Origin: UBA3537 sp038138145
GTDB taxonomy: Bacteria; Bacteroidota; Bacteroidia; Flavobacteriales; Flavobacteriaceae
Reading direction: 5' to 3'
Assembly (NCBI GenBank): GCA_038138145.1
Contig: JAYQDD010000008.1
Span: 1 to 64,000, forward strand
DNA: 64,000 nt
Positions 17,820 through 26,403 of this stretch are shown here, piece after piece. The first letter of the stretch is position 1. Each line of letters starts with the position of its first letter. A program made the translations under genes and the position numbers. The notes beneath the pieces were generated by a model. It saw nothing but the letters and a program-made list of their open reading frames with translations, did not search any database and was not told where the DNA came from.

Positions 17820-17997
17820 TGTTAATGTAAAATTTTAGTTAGTTGGTGACTAAAAATTGAAACACTTGGGGGATGCTGGTTATTTTTTTGTCTGTCACAA
17901 ATATGTGAACAAAATTTCTAAAAAAAAAATTAAAATTGCAGGAAATTTTATTTTTTTTTCGCTTAAATTATGCACCCTTAAATATATACATTTTTTC

Positions 17998-18396
17998 ATG
18001 AAAAGTCACCAAACAAAAGTTAAAGTCCGCTACGGTGAAACAGACCAAATGGGGGTTGTTTATCATGGAAATTACGCTCAATATTTTGAAATAGGAAGAA
18101 TTGAATGGTTGTCTTCTTTGGGTGTTTCATATAAAGATATGGAAGCTCAAGGTATTATGCTTCCTGTTGTCGTTTTAAACATAAACTACAGTAAACCAGC
18201 ACTTTATGAAGATATTTTAGTTATAAAAACAACTTTGATAAAGCCACCAAAAGTCTCCATTGAGTTTGAATACGAGCTTAAAAATCAACAAGGAGAACTC
18301 TTGACCACGGCCTATACAAAACTAGTTTTTGTAGACACAAAAACACGTTTACCGATGCGTTGCCCAGACTTTTTTTTAGATAAAATGCAGAATTAA
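17998..18396 (+). CDS. Hotdog-fold acyl-CoA thioesterase (YbgC/FadM-like)
   Basis: A 132-aa single-hotdog thioesterase. The 4-hydroxybenzoyl-CoA thioesterase-type motif RYGETDQMGVVYHGNYAQYF (about 11-30) has the catalytic Asp and Tyr/His positions of YbgC. It likely hydrolyses acyl-CoA or acyl-ACP in the cytosol. I chose the ATG at 17998: the 47 codons upstream in frame are low-complexity and lie in the dnaA divergent region. It is convergent with yigZ, overlapping it by 4 nt at the 3' ends. Confidence 0.9.
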   Translation: MKSHQTKVKVRYGETDQMGVVYHGNYAQYFEIGRIEWLSSLGVSYKDMEAQGIMLPVVVLNINYSKPALYEDILVIKTTLIKPPKVSIEFEYELKNQQGELLTTAYTKLVFVDTKTRLPMRCPDFFLDKMQN

Positions 18397-19010
18397 TCGT
18401 TTAAAATTTCAAGTTCAATTTTGTGATGCGCTTCAAACGCAGTCTTTACCAATTTTAAATCTCTTTTTTTAATCGAAATTTTTAGCCAACATTTCATTTC
18501 TTGGTACTGTTCCGTGATTTTTAAATCAAATTTTTTCACAATACGCATTACGAAACTCAGTTCGTTGTATGAAAAATGAATTTTAATCGTTTTTTTAATG
18601 AAATGGGTAATTATTTTACTCGTACCCAAACTTTGTTTAGCGGTCTTCTTATAAGCTACAATAAGTCCTCCTACGCCCAGTTTGGTACCACCAAAATAAC
18701 GCACCACTACGACCAAAGTGTTGGTCAATGCTTTGGCTTGTAGCTGTCCTAAAATAGGCATACCTGCACTGTTATTGGGTTCTCCATCATCAGATACTTT
18801 ATAGTGTTCTCCATTTGCTCCTAGTCGATAGGCATAACAAAAATGCCCAGCTGTACGGTGTTTTTCTTTTAGTTCGGTGATGTGTTTTTGGACATCTGAC
18901 ACATCTTTAATAGGATACGCATAACCAAAAAATTTACTTCCCTTGTCTTTATATAAAAGCTCATCCGAAGCACATTCAATCGATTTATACTCAAGAATTT
19001 CATTACTCAT
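18393..19010 (-). CDS. YigZ/IMPACT family protein
   Basis: A 205-aa cytosolic protein of the UPF0029/IMPACT family. The conserved block KHRTAGHFCYAYRLG is followed by SDDGEPNNSAGMPIL and VVVRYFGGTKLGVGGL, all diagnostic. The C-terminal part is the usual ferredoxin-like DUF1949 region. Function is poorly defined; relatives bind ribosome-associated factors. Its ATG lies 8 nt inside the end of ribD, so it is translated in the same operon. The 3' end overlaps the thioesterase by 4 nt. Confidence 0.92.
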   Translation of the reverse strand: MSNEILEYKSIECASDELLYKDKGSKFFGYAYPIKDVSDVQKHITELKEKHRTAGHFCYAYRLGANGEHYKVSDDGEPNNSAGMPILGQLQAKALTNTLVVVVRYFGGTKLGVGGLIVAYKKTAKQSLGTSKIITHFIKKTIKIHFSYNELSFVMRIVKKFDLKITEQYQEMKCWLKISIKKRDLKLVKTAFEAHHKIELEILND

Positions 19011-20028
19011 CTAATGCTAATTTTTTTTCATTTGTATAAATGAATAACTCGTCTTGTGCACTATTTTTTTTAAATTTTAGTTTTGCTTCAAACACAGGGG
19101 CCTTCAATCCTTTATCAAACACAATATTTCCTTTGAATACTCTTATTTCATCCCATAAATTTTCATCTATAAAATGTTGAAGTGTCTTTTGTCCTCCTTC
19201 AACGAGTACAGAAAGGATATTCATATCATGTAGTTTTGCACACAATTGTTGTGCACTATTCTTCTTAAAGTCTATATGTTCAGGGGTGAGGACAATGGTT
19301 TGTGCTTTGTCATCAAATACAGCTGCTGATTTTGGTAAATTCCCTTTGTGATCGACCACAACACGGATGGGGTTTCTGCCGAAAACCATTCTTGTCGTCA
19401 ACCTTGGGTTGTCTTCTAAAACAGTATTTCCGCCCACCAAAATCGCATGTTCTTCCGAACGCCACTGGTGTACCAATTGACGTGATTCAGGCGTACTGAT
19501 CCACACAGGTTTTTTGGTATCCTTTGTGCGGGGTGCGATATAGCCATTTTGTGTTTCGGCCCATTTTAATATAATATAAGGACGCTTTTTGTTCTGAAAA
19601 GTAAAAAAACGTCGGTGGTGTGCACTACAAAGTTCTTCTTCTACACCAACAACCACCGTACAACCAGTAGATTCCAAAGCAGCTATCCCCTTTCCACTCA
19701 CTTTTTTATTGGTGTCTACACATCCAATTACAACTCTGGGTATTTTGTGCTCAATAATAAGGTTCGTACAAGGAGGTGTTTTTCCATGATGACAACAGGG
19801 CTCTAAACTTACATACAAGGTCGATTTTTCTAAAAGTGTTTTGTCCTTTACCGATGCAACAGCATTCACTTCGGCATGAGCACCGCCATAGGCACTGGTG
19901 TACCCTTCACCAATGATTTTGTCCTTGTAAACAATAACACAACCCACAGCCGGATTTGGAGCGGCAGTGCCCAATGCATTTTTGGCAATTGCAATACAAC
20001 GTTTTATGTATGTTGAATCTTTGATGAT
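19003..20028 (-). CDS. ribD: Bifunctional riboflavin deaminase/reductase RibD, non-canonical start
   Basis: RibD deaminates and then reduces the pyrimidine intermediate in riboflavin synthesis. The deaminase zinc site is seen in HAEVNAVASV and PCCHHGKTPPC; the reductase half follows from about residue 160. The first in-frame canonical start is a TTG at 19974, which would cut the first helix. Upstream of it the frame continues with conserved family residues (DSTYIKRCIAIAKNAL) back to a TAA at 20038-20040, with no ATG or GTG. I place the start at the ATC at 20028 as an inference (341 aa). The alternatives are the TTG (323 aa), a frameshift or a sequencing error. A good promoter lies about 40 nt upstream. 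Confidence 0.8.
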   Translation of the reverse strand: MIKDSTYIKRCIAIAKNALGTAAPNPAVGCVIVYKDKIIGEGYTSAYGGAHAEVNAVASVKDKTLLEKSTLYVSLEPCCHHGKTPPCTNLIIEHKIPRVVIGCVDTNKKVSGKGIAALESTGCTVVVGVEEELCSAHHRRFFTFQNKKRPYIILKWAETQNGYIAPRTKDTKKPVWISTPESRQLVHQWRSEEHAILVGGNTVLEDNPRLTTRMVFGRNPIRVVVDHKGNLPKSAAVFDDKAQTIVLTPEHIDFKKNSAQQLCAKLHDMNILSVLVEGGQKTLQHFIDENLWDEIRVFKGNIVFDKGLKAPVFEAKLKFKKNSAQDELFIYTNEKKLALDE

Positions 20029-20073
20029 GAAAAACTTTTAATTTCAATGACGATATACGTATCTTCGAAACTA

Positions 20074-20103
20074 CAAAAATAAGATTAATTGCGCGGATAC
20101 AAA
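20074..20103 (-). promoter_or_regulatory. ribD-yigZ promoter
   Basis: On the minus strand TTTG (20103-20100), an 18-nt spacer and TATTTTTG (20081-20074) match the -33/-7 consensus. The predicted start is near 20067, so the leader to the presumed ribD start is about 40 nt. The -33 box almost touches the ATG of the divergent acetyltransferase gene. Confidence 0.7.
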
Positions 20104-20105
20104 TC

Positions 20106-20585
20106 ATGCAAATTAGAGAAATCAAAAAGGAGGATAATCCTCAAATTGAATCGGTCATTAGGTCTGTTTTTTTGGAACTAAATCTTCCACTGAAAGGAAC
20201 TGCCTATGCAGACCCCGAGACTTCAATGATGTTTGAAGCTTATGACGTTCCGCGATCTGTTTATTTCGTGCTTGAATCTGAGGGAGAAATTTTGGGTGGT
20301 GCAGGAATAAAACCGCTTAAAAATTATGATGAAACAGTTTGCGAACTTCAAAAAATGTATGCCTTGCCCAAAATGAGAGGTCAGGGGATAGGACAAAAAA
20401 TAATGGATCATTGCTTGAATGCTGCCCGTTCTTTTGGTTTTAAACAGTGTTATTTAGAAACTACTCCAGAGCTCAAAGCGGCCATCAAACTGTACAAACG
20501 CAATGATTTTTTGGAAATTGATGCTCAACTTGGCGACACCGGCCACCATAGTTGTGGCGTTTGGATGATAAAAAATTTGATATGA
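20106..20585 (+). CDS. GNAT-family N-acetyltransferase
   Basis: A 159-aa cytosolic acetyltransferase. The acetyl-CoA binding motif MRGQGIGQKIMDH (about 95-107) is preceded by the beta-strand ELQKMYALPKM, as in the GNAT fold. The C-terminal KLYKRNDFLEID is also typical. The acceptor substrate is not evident. It overlaps prmC by 4 nt (ATGA), so it is translationally coupled to that gene, but a functional link to release-factor methylation is not implied. It diverges from ribD. Confidence 0.88.
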   Translation: MQIREIKKEDNPQIESVIRSVFLELNLPLKGTAYADPETSMMFEAYDVPRSVYFVLESEGEILGGAGIKPLKNYDETVCELQKMYALPKMRGQGIGQKIMDHCLNAARSFGFKQCYLETTPELKAAIKLYKRNDFLEIDAQLGDTGHHSCGVWMIKNLI

Positions 20586-21424
20586 AACTTCGCGCATTAA
20601 AAGAACATTTCAATCAGCAATTGGATATCTATCCAGAAACAGAGCGTTTGGTTTTTTTTCAACGGTTGTGTGCGGCGTATCTCAATTTAAAACCCTATCA
20701 GCTTGTATTAAATTATGACCAAGACGTTTCCAATACTGTTGTAAATTCTTTTGAACATGCGTTGAGTCGGCTTAAAAATCATGAACCCATTCAATATATT
20801 TTGAGCGAAGCCTATTTTTTTGGGCTTACTTTTTCTGTCAATTCCTCTGTGCTTATTCCTCGCCCAGAAACCGAAGAACTTGTGGCTTGGGTTTTAGGGC
20901 ATTTCAAATCAAATGATGCACCAAAAATTTTAGATTTGGGAACTGGGTCGGGCTGTATCGCCATTGCACTCGCCAAAACACTCCCCAATGCAGAGGTTTA
21001 TGCTTTGGATGTTAGCGCTGAGGCCTTGGAAGTTGCACGAACCAATGCGCAGAAAAATGATGTTTCAATCAATTTTATTGAAGCCAATATGCTCAATTGG
21101 GTTAGCAATCAACATTTTGATGTAATCTTATCGAACCCCCCATATGTCACTAAAAAGGAACAAGCCCAAATGAAAGAAAATGTATTGGTTCATGAGCCCC
21201 ATTTGGCCTTGTTTGTAGCCAATGAATCCCCTCTTATTTTTTATAAGGCACTTAAAAATATTGCTCAAAAAAATTTAAAACCAAATGGGTTTTGTTTTGC
21301 TGAACTGAATGAACATTTTGGCAACGAAACAAAAGTGCTTTTTGATGCGTGCTACTTCAAAAATATTACCCTAAAAAAAGATACATTTGGAAAAGATCGG
21401 ATGCTAAAAGCACAAAAAAAATAA
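20582..21424 (+). CDS. prmC: Release factor glutamine methyltransferase
   Basis: PrmC methylates the Gln of the GGQ motif in release factors 1 and 2, speeding peptide release. The 280-aa enzyme shows an N-terminal helical domain (1-80), IPRPETEELV (about 90-99), the SAM site DLGTGSGCIAIALA and the catalytic SNPPYV. These define the family. The ATG at 20582 overlaps the acetyltransferase stop (ATGA). The open frame starts 10 codons earlier, but that part is inside the upstream gene and is rejected. The length is normal. Confidence 0.96.
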   Translation: MKLRALKEHFNQQLDIYPETERLVFFQRLCAAYLNLKPYQLVLNYDQDVSNTVVNSFEHALSRLKNHEPIQYILSEAYFFGLTFSVNSSVLIPRPETEELVAWVLGHFKSNDAPKILDLGTGSGCIAIALAKTLPNAEVYALDVSAEALEVARTNAQKNDVSINFIEANMLNWVSNQHFDVILSNPPYVTKKEQAQMKENVLVHEPHLALFVANESPLIFYKALKNIAQKNLKPNGFCFAELNEHFGNETKVLFDACYFKNITLKKDTFGKDRMLKAQKK

Positions 21425-21508
21425 ACCTATTTTCGTGTTTTTTTCCCCAATGTTTTGGTCTGATTTTATTACTTTAGTAGCCACAAAACAGCTGGGATAT
21501 TTATAGCG

Positions 21509-23500
21509 ATGACGGATAAAGAATTAATCATTCAACTTCGAGAAGAACTCAGACAACACAATTACAAATATTATGTGTTGGACACTCCGAGTATTTCAGA
21601 TTATGACTTTGATATGAAGTTGAAACAACTTCAAACCTTGGAGGCGCAACACCCTGAATTTTATGATCCTAATTCGCCAACACTTCGTGTAGGCGGGGCG
21701 GTGACCAAAAACTTTCAAACGGTGGTTCATGCTCAGCGCATGTATTCTTTAGATAATTCTTACTCCAAAGAAGATTTATTAGATTGGGAAAACCGCATCA
21801 AAAAAATGCTCGATGGTCCCATTGAATACACTTGTGAGCTAAAATACGACGGTGCATCTATCAGTATAACGTACAAGAATGGCACTCTTTTTCAAGCCCT
21901 CACAAGAGGCGATGGAACCCAAGGCGATGACGTAACCGCTAACGTCAAAACCATAAAATCTGTTCCTTTAAAACTTCAAGGGGACTATCCTGAAACCTTT
22001 GAAATTCGAGGAGAGATTGTATTGCCCTTTGAAGGGTTTAATACCATGAACAAGGAACGTATTTCTGCTGGCGAAGAACCCTACAAAAATCCTCGAAATA
22101 CCGCTTCAGGAAGTTTAAAATTGCAAGACAGTAGTGAGGTCGCCAAACGTCCTTTGGATTGTCTTTTATACAGTATTGTTGGCGATCATACAGGAATTTC
22201 ATCCCAATTTGATAATCTAGAAAAAGCACGTGCTTGGGGCTTTAAAGTGCCTAACGAGGCTCAATGTGTTTCTTCTATTGATGATGTTTTGAAATTTATA
22301 GCGCATTGGGACGCTGCGCGCTACGATTTGCCGTACGAAATTGATGGCATTGTAGTGAAAGTCAACGACTTGCAACAACAAGCCGAATTGGGCTATACCG
22401 CCAAAGCACCACGCTGGGCCATGGCGTACAAATTTAAAGCCGAGCAAGTCTCAACCTTACTCAATCATATTTCGTATCAAGTGGGGCGTACGGGTGCTAT
22501 CACACCTGTGGCCAACCTTGAACCTGTAGCATTGGCAGGAACTATAGTCAAACGGGCCTCTTTACACAATGCCGATCAAATTGAAAAATTGGACGTGCGT
22601 TTGGGCGATACGGTTTTTGTTGAAAAAGGTGGAGAAATCATCCCCAAAATTATGGGTGTAGACCTTACAAAACGACCAACAACCTCTGTGCCCACGGAGT
22701 ATATCTCGGAATGTCCAGAATGCCAAACCCCACTAACAAGAACAGAAGGCGAGGCGCAACATTATTGTCCTAATACTTTGGGGTGTCCGCCGCAAATTAT
22801 AGGCCGAATCCAACACTATATCTCTCGAAAAGCACTGGATATAGAGGGACTTGGCGGTGAAACCGTGGCCTTGTTGGTCAATGCAGGACTGATTAAAGAC
22901 GCCGCGGATTTATATACTTTAAGTATTGAAGATGTTTTGCCACTAGAACGGATGGCACAAAAAAGCGCTGAAAATTTAATCAACGGGATAGAACGCTCCA
23001 AAAATATTCCTTTCGAGCGGGTGCTTTTTGGTTTAGGAATCCGCTATGTGGGGGAAACTGTGGCCAAAACCTTGGCCAAACACTACAAAAACGTGGGTGC
23101 ACTTTCTGAAGCTACCATAGAAGCGTTAGAAGCTATTGACGAAATTGGAATTAAAATTGCCGAAAGTGTTTATGCCTTTTTCCGTGATGACCATTGTATT
23201 CGCTTGGTTTCTCGATTGGTGGGTTATGGACTACAACTCCAACTCTCTGAAGAAGCGATGGCCAATCAAACTACTTTGTTGGCAGGAGACCGTATTGTTG
23301 TGTCTGGGGTTTTTGAAAGCATTTCCCGTAACGAACTTAAAGCCCTAATTGAAGCCAATGGGGGTAAAGTAGTCAGTTCTATTTCTGCAAAAACAAGTTA
23401 TGTGGTGGCAGGTGCCAATATGGGGCCCAGTAAACGCCAAAAAGCAGAACAACTCAATGTACCAATCTTAAGCGAGCAAGAGTTTTTGGATAAGGTTTAA
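21509..23500 (+). CDS. ligA: NAD-dependent DNA ligase
   Basis: LigA seals nicks in replication and repair, using NAD+. The 663-aa protein has domain Ia and the adenylation motif ELKYDGAS with nucleophile Lys112. Further parts are the OB-fold, a four-Cys zinc finger (CPECQTPL and HYCPNTLGC, about 405-430), the helix-hairpin-helix region and a C-terminal BRCT domain (about 590-663). Start ATG at 21509 gives the usual N-terminus. It lies 84 nt behind prmC on the same strand; a weak -7-like TACTTTAG is in that gap. A minisatellite follows the gene. Confidence 0.98.
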   Translation: MTDKELIIQLREELRQHNYKYYVLDTPSISDYDFDMKLKQLQTLEAQHPEFYDPNSPTLRVGGAVTKNFQTVVHAQRMYSLDNSYSKEDLLDWENRIKKMLDGPIEYTCELKYDGASISITYKNGTLFQALTRGDGTQGDDVTANVKTIKSVPLKLQGDYPETFEIRGEIVLPFEGFNTMNKERISAGEEPYKNPRNTASGSLKLQDSSEVAKRPLDCLLYSIVGDHTGISSQFDNLEKARAWGFKVPNEAQCVSSIDDVLKFIAHWDAARYDLPYEIDGIVVKVNDLQQQAELGYTAKAPRWAMAYKFKAEQVSTLLNHISYQVGRTGAITPVANLEPVALAGTIVKRASLHNADQIEKLDVRLGDTVFVEKGGEIIPKIMGVDLTKRPTTSVPTEYISECPECQTPLTRTEGEAQHYCPNTLGCPPQIIGRIQHYISRKALDIEGLGGETVALLVNAGLIKDAADLYTLSIEDVLPLERMAQKSAENLINGIERSKNIPFERVLFGLGIRYVGETVAKTLAKHYKNVGALSEATIEALEAIDEIGIKIAESVYAFFRDDHCIRLVSRLVGYGLQLQLSEEAMANQTTLLAGDRIVVSGVFESISRNELKALIEANGGKVVSSISAKTSYVVAGANMGPSKRQKAEQLNVPILSEQEFLDKV

Positions 23501-23575
23501 AATTACTCAGCACGAAGTTTAGATGTTTTGTTTTATACCCATTGTGTATATGTGAAATCATGGCACTTCAATGGG

Positions 23576-23595
23576 CCTGTCTGCCGTCAGGCAGG
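23576..23595. repeat. Hairpin element in the ligA-prfC gap
   Basis: CCTGTCTG and CAGGCAGG form an 8-bp stem (one G-T wobble) around a CCGT loop. The G+C-rich word differs from the A+T-rich surroundings. It stands just before the 15-bp tandem repeat and looks like part of the same composite repeat. Confidence 0.65.
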
Positions 23596-23610
23596 ATCAG
23601 CACCCAATAC

Positions 23611-23680
23611 GACATGCTCCACTTCGACATGCTCCACTTCGACATGCTCCACTTCGACACGCTCCACTTCGACACGCTCA
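23611..23680. repeat. 15-bp minisatellite, 4.7 copies
   Basis: The unit GACATGCTCCACTTC occurs at 23611, 23626 and 23641 without change, then as GACACGCTCCACTTC at 23656, and as a partial GACACGCTCA at 23671. The word GACxxGCTCAG recurs imperfectly at about 23691. The unit length is a multiple of three and reads as a DMLHF repeat on the plus strand, but there is no credible gene around it. The array is G+C-richer than its surroundings. It lies in the 238-nt gap between ligA and prfC, whose ends converge. Confidence 0.9.
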
Positions 23681-23738
23681 GTGGACTAGTTGGACCAAGC
23701 TCAGTATCTACTTCTGTAAGCGATGTGTTGGTGGAGGT

Positions 23739-25325
23739 TTAAAACTCCGAAGTCAAATGAAATTTGATGGAAGGGTATTTTTGTTCGGTCATTTGTAGTG
23801 TAAATTTAGAATCGGCCAAAAAGACGAGTTGGCCTTGTTTGTCTTTGGCCAAAAAGCGTTGTTTAACGCGTTTAAATTCTTTAAACTCCTCGTTTTTCTC
23901 ATCTTGGGGTTCTACCCAAGCCGCTTTATGAACGTTTAGGTTTTCATAACTGCATTTTGCGCCATATTCGTGTTCCAAACGGTATTGAATCACTTCGTAT
24001 TGTAACGCTCCAACCGTACCAATCACTTTTCGTCCATTGAGATCAAGGGTAAATAATTGCGCTACACCTTCGTCCATCAACTGATCAATCCCCTTAAAAA
24101 GTTGTTTGGACTTCATGGGATCAGCATTGTTGATGTATCTAAAATGTTCAGGTGAAAAACTAGGAATGCCTTTATAATTTAATAGCTCACCTTCCGTAAG
24201 AGTGTCGCCGATTTTAAAATTACCAGTATCGTGTAGCCCTACAATATCGCCAGGGTAGGAGGTGTCCACAATTTCTTTTTTTTCTGCAAAAAAAGCATTA
24301 GGACTCGAAAATTTTAGTTTTTTGTTGTGGCGTACATGCAAGTAGGGGGTGTTGCGTTTAAATTCACCTGAAACGATTTTGATAAAGGCCAATCGGTCGC
24401 GGTGTTTGGGATCCATATTGGCATGAATTTTAAAGACAAAGCCCGAAAATTTGGACTCATCAGGATGTACAAGACGTTCCTCACTGGCTTTCGGACGCGG
24501 TGGTGGGGCAATGTCTATAAAGCAGTCCAACAATTCGCGAACCCCGAAATTATTCAGTGCAGAACCAAAAAATACAGGTTGAAGATTACCTTCTTGGTAG
24601 GCATTTTTATCAAATTCTGGATAAATCCCTTGTACCAATTCTATTTCTTCACGTAGGGTTTGAGCCGCTGTATCGCCTACCAATGTGTTTAATTGGTTAT
24701 CTGATAAATCAGAAATTTCAACGGTATCTTCAATATCTTTTTTGCTATCCCCTGTAAACAGATTTATGTTTTTTTCCCATAAATTGTAAATCCCCTTAAA
24801 ATCGTAACCCATACCAATAGGAAAACTCAAGGGCGTAATGCTAAGTCCAAGTTTTTGTTCTACTTCATCTAATAAATCAAAAGCGTCTTTTCCCTCTCGG
24901 TCCAGTTTATTTACAAATACAATGATGGGGATGTTGCGCATACGGCACACTTGGACTAATTTTTCGGTTTGTTCTTCGACCCCTTTAGCCACATCAATTA
25001 CGACAATTACGCTATCTACCGCCGTAAGGGTTCTAAACGTATCTTCGGCAAAATCTTTGTGTCCGGGGGTATCTAAAATATTGATTTTGATGTCTTTATA
25101 CTCAAAAGCCAATACGGAAGTGGCCACAGAAATTCCACGTTGTCGCTCAATTTCCATAAAATCACTAGTCGCTCCTTTTTTGATTTTATTGCTTTTGACC
25201 GCACCAGCTTCTTGAATAGCACCACCAAACAACAGAAGTTTTTCTGTTAATGTGGTTTTTCCTGCATCGGGGTGGGATACTATTCCAAAAGTACGACGGC
25301 GGAGAATTTCGCTTTTAAAAGACAT
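23739..25325 (-). CDS. prfC: Peptide chain release factor 3
   Basis: RF3 is a GTPase that removes RF1/RF2 from the ribosome after termination. The 528-aa protein has the P-loop SHPDAGKTTLTEK (about 18-30), the switch I and DTPGHKDF motifs, and NKLDREG for guanine specificity. A domain-II barrel and the RF3 C-terminal domain follow. Length equals E. coli RF3 (529). The start is ATG 25325, with a TATCTTTG -7 box 17-24 nt upstream. Its 3' end faces ligA across the minisatellite gap. Confidence 0.97.
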   Translation of the reverse strand: MSFKSEILRRRTFGIVSHPDAGKTTLTEKLLLFGGAIQEAGAVKSNKIKKGATSDFMEIERQRGISVATSVLAFEYKDIKINILDTPGHKDFAEDTFRTLTAVDSVIVVIDVAKGVEEQTEKLVQVCRMRNIPIIVFVNKLDREGKDAFDLLDEVEQKLGLSITPLSFPIGMGYDFKGIYNLWEKNINLFTGDSKKDIEDTVEISDLSDNQLNTLVGDTAAQTLREEIELVQGIYPEFDKNAYQEGNLQPVFFGSALNNFGVRELLDCFIDIAPPPRPKASEERLVHPDESKFSGFVFKIHANMDPKHRDRLAFIKIVSGEFKRNTPYLHVRHNKKLKFSSPNAFFAEKKEIVDTSYPGDIVGLHDTGNFKIGDTLTEGELLNYKGIPSFSPEHFRYINNADPMKSKQLFKGIDQLMDEGVAQLFTLDLNGRKVIGTVGALQYEVIQYRLEHEYGAKCSYENLNVHKAAWVEPQDEKNEEFKEFKRVKQRFLAKDKQGQLVFLADSKFTLQMTEQKYPSIKFHLTSEF

Positions 25326-25341
25326 TGATTATAAATTTGGG

Positions 25342-25349
25342 CAAAGATA
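25342..25349 (-). promoter_or_regulatory. prfC promoter -7 box
   Basis: TATCTTTG on the minus strand matches TAnnTTTG and predicts a leader of about 13 nt for prfC. The -33 element is not clear. Confidence 0.5.
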
Positions 25350-25471
25350 CTATTATTCAATCAAGAACTATTACTCTTTTTGGGGTTTCTAAGCCGCGAA
25401 AATGAGGTTCAAAAATTATATTTTAGCAATTAATTAATATAATATCTTAAATTAGTGGGTAATTTAGCACC

Positions 25472-25996
25472 ATGATTGAAGAACAGGTCGTATTGGTCAA
25501 TGAACATGACGAACAAATTGGGTTGATGCCCAAAATGGAGGCGCATGAAAAAGCGGTTTTGCACCGTGCCTTCTCGGTATTTATTTTTAATGCCAAAAAC
25601 GAACTTATGTTACAACAACGTGCGGCGCACAAATACCATTCGCCATTATTGTGGACCAATACATGTTGTAGTCATCAGCGTGATGGCGAATCCAATATTG
25701 AGGCAGGAACACGACGTTTACAAGAAGAAATGGGGTTTACGACGCCACTTAAAGAAACGACCTCTTTTATTTATAAAGCGCCTTTTGATAATGGGCTGAC
25801 CGAGCATGAGTTGGATCACATCATGATTGGACACTACGAAGACGATCCGATCATCAACACAGACGAGGTTGAAGACTGGAAATGGATGCCCTTAGAGGAA
25901 GTAAAACAAGACATAAGTGTACAACCAGCGTTGTATACGGCTTGGTTTAAAATTATTTTTGAAAAATTTTATAATCATCTAAACGCAAAATCATGA
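25472..25996 (+). CDS. idi: Isopentenyl-diphosphate delta-isomerase, type I
   Basis: Idi interconverts isopentenyl and dimethylallyl diphosphate for isoprenoid synthesis. The 174-aa protein has the Nudix-like fold, with the catalytic Cys in LLWTNTCCSH (about 62-71) and the metal/acid motif RLQEEMGF (about 86-93). Type I enzymes accompany the mevalonate pathway in Flavobacteriia (family knowledge); no mevalonate genes are in the window. It overlaps queD by 4 nt, making an operon with queD and manA. Confidence 0.95.
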   Translation: MIEEQVVLVNEHDEQIGLMPKMEAHEKAVLHRAFSVFIFNAKNELMLQQRAAHKYHSPLLWTNTCCSHQRDGESNIEAGTRRLQEEMGFTTPLKETTSFIYKAPFDNGLTEHELDHIMIGHYEDDPIINTDEVEDWKWMPLEEVKQDISVQPALYTAWFKIIFEKFYNHLNAKS

Positions 25997-26403
25997 AAGT
26001 AACCGTAAGCCGACGTGCACATTTTAATGCGGCCCATAGATTATACAGACCAGATTGGAGCGCTGAAAAAAACGATGCTGTTTTTGGGAAATGCAATAAC
26101 CCTAATTTTCATGGACACAACTACGAGCTTGTTGTGAGTGTTACTGGTGAAATTGATCCCGAAACGGGCTATGTTGTGGATGTAAAAATCTTAAAAGATT
26201 TTATAAAATCTGAGGTAGAAGATGCCTTTGATCACAAAAACCTAAACCTAGATGTCCCCGAGTTTAAAAATTTAAATCCTACTGCCGAAAATATTGTTGT
26301 AGTGATTTACAACAAACTCAAAGCCGTTTTAGATGCTCATTTGTCTTTGGAAGTTACCCTCTATGAAACCCCAAGGAATTTTGTTTCTTACTCTGGAAAA
26401 TAA
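25993..26403 (+). CDS. queD: 6-carboxytetrahydropterin synthase / PTPS family
   Basis: QueD makes 6-carboxytetrahydropterin from dihydroneopterin triphosphate for queuosine synthesis. The 136-aa protein has zinc ligands in FNAAHRLY and HGHNYEL (about 36-42). The catalytic Cys lies in GKCNNPNFHGH, and the C-terminal ETPRNFVSY contains the conserved Glu. The NFHGHNY layout fits QueD/PTPS-III; a 6-pyruvoyl-tetrahydropterin synthase role cannot be ruled out. ATG overlaps the idi stop by 4 nt and its own stop abuts manA. Confidence 0.92.
   Translation: MKVTVSRRAHFNAAHRLYRPDWSAEKNDAVFGKCNNPNFHGHNYELVVSVTGEIDPETGYVVDVKILKDFIKSEVEDAFDHKNLNLDVPEFKNLNPTAENIVVVIYNKLKAVLDAHLSLEVTLYETPRNFVSYSGK

Noticed and set aside
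17820..17997. Replication origin next to dnaA
   Set aside because: No cluster of DnaA boxes and no AT-rich repeat array were seen, and dnaN, recF and gyrB are absent. A single TTATCCACA at about 33218 lies inside htpG and is not significant.
19907..20125. Alternative minus-strand frame as the true start of ribD by frameshift
   Set aside because: Its residues do not resemble RibD; the conserved N-terminal residues are in the ribD frame itself, so no frameshift is needed.
23611..23680. Possible CRISPR array
   Set aside because: The copies are contiguous without spacers, the unit is only 15 bp, and there are no cas genes.
23542..23742. Plus-strand open frame with MLHFD repeats over the minisatellite
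   Set aside because: The repeat is an artefact of a 15-bp tandem array. There is no promoter, no domain, and the flanking sequence is non-coding; the second frame over the same array reads equally open.
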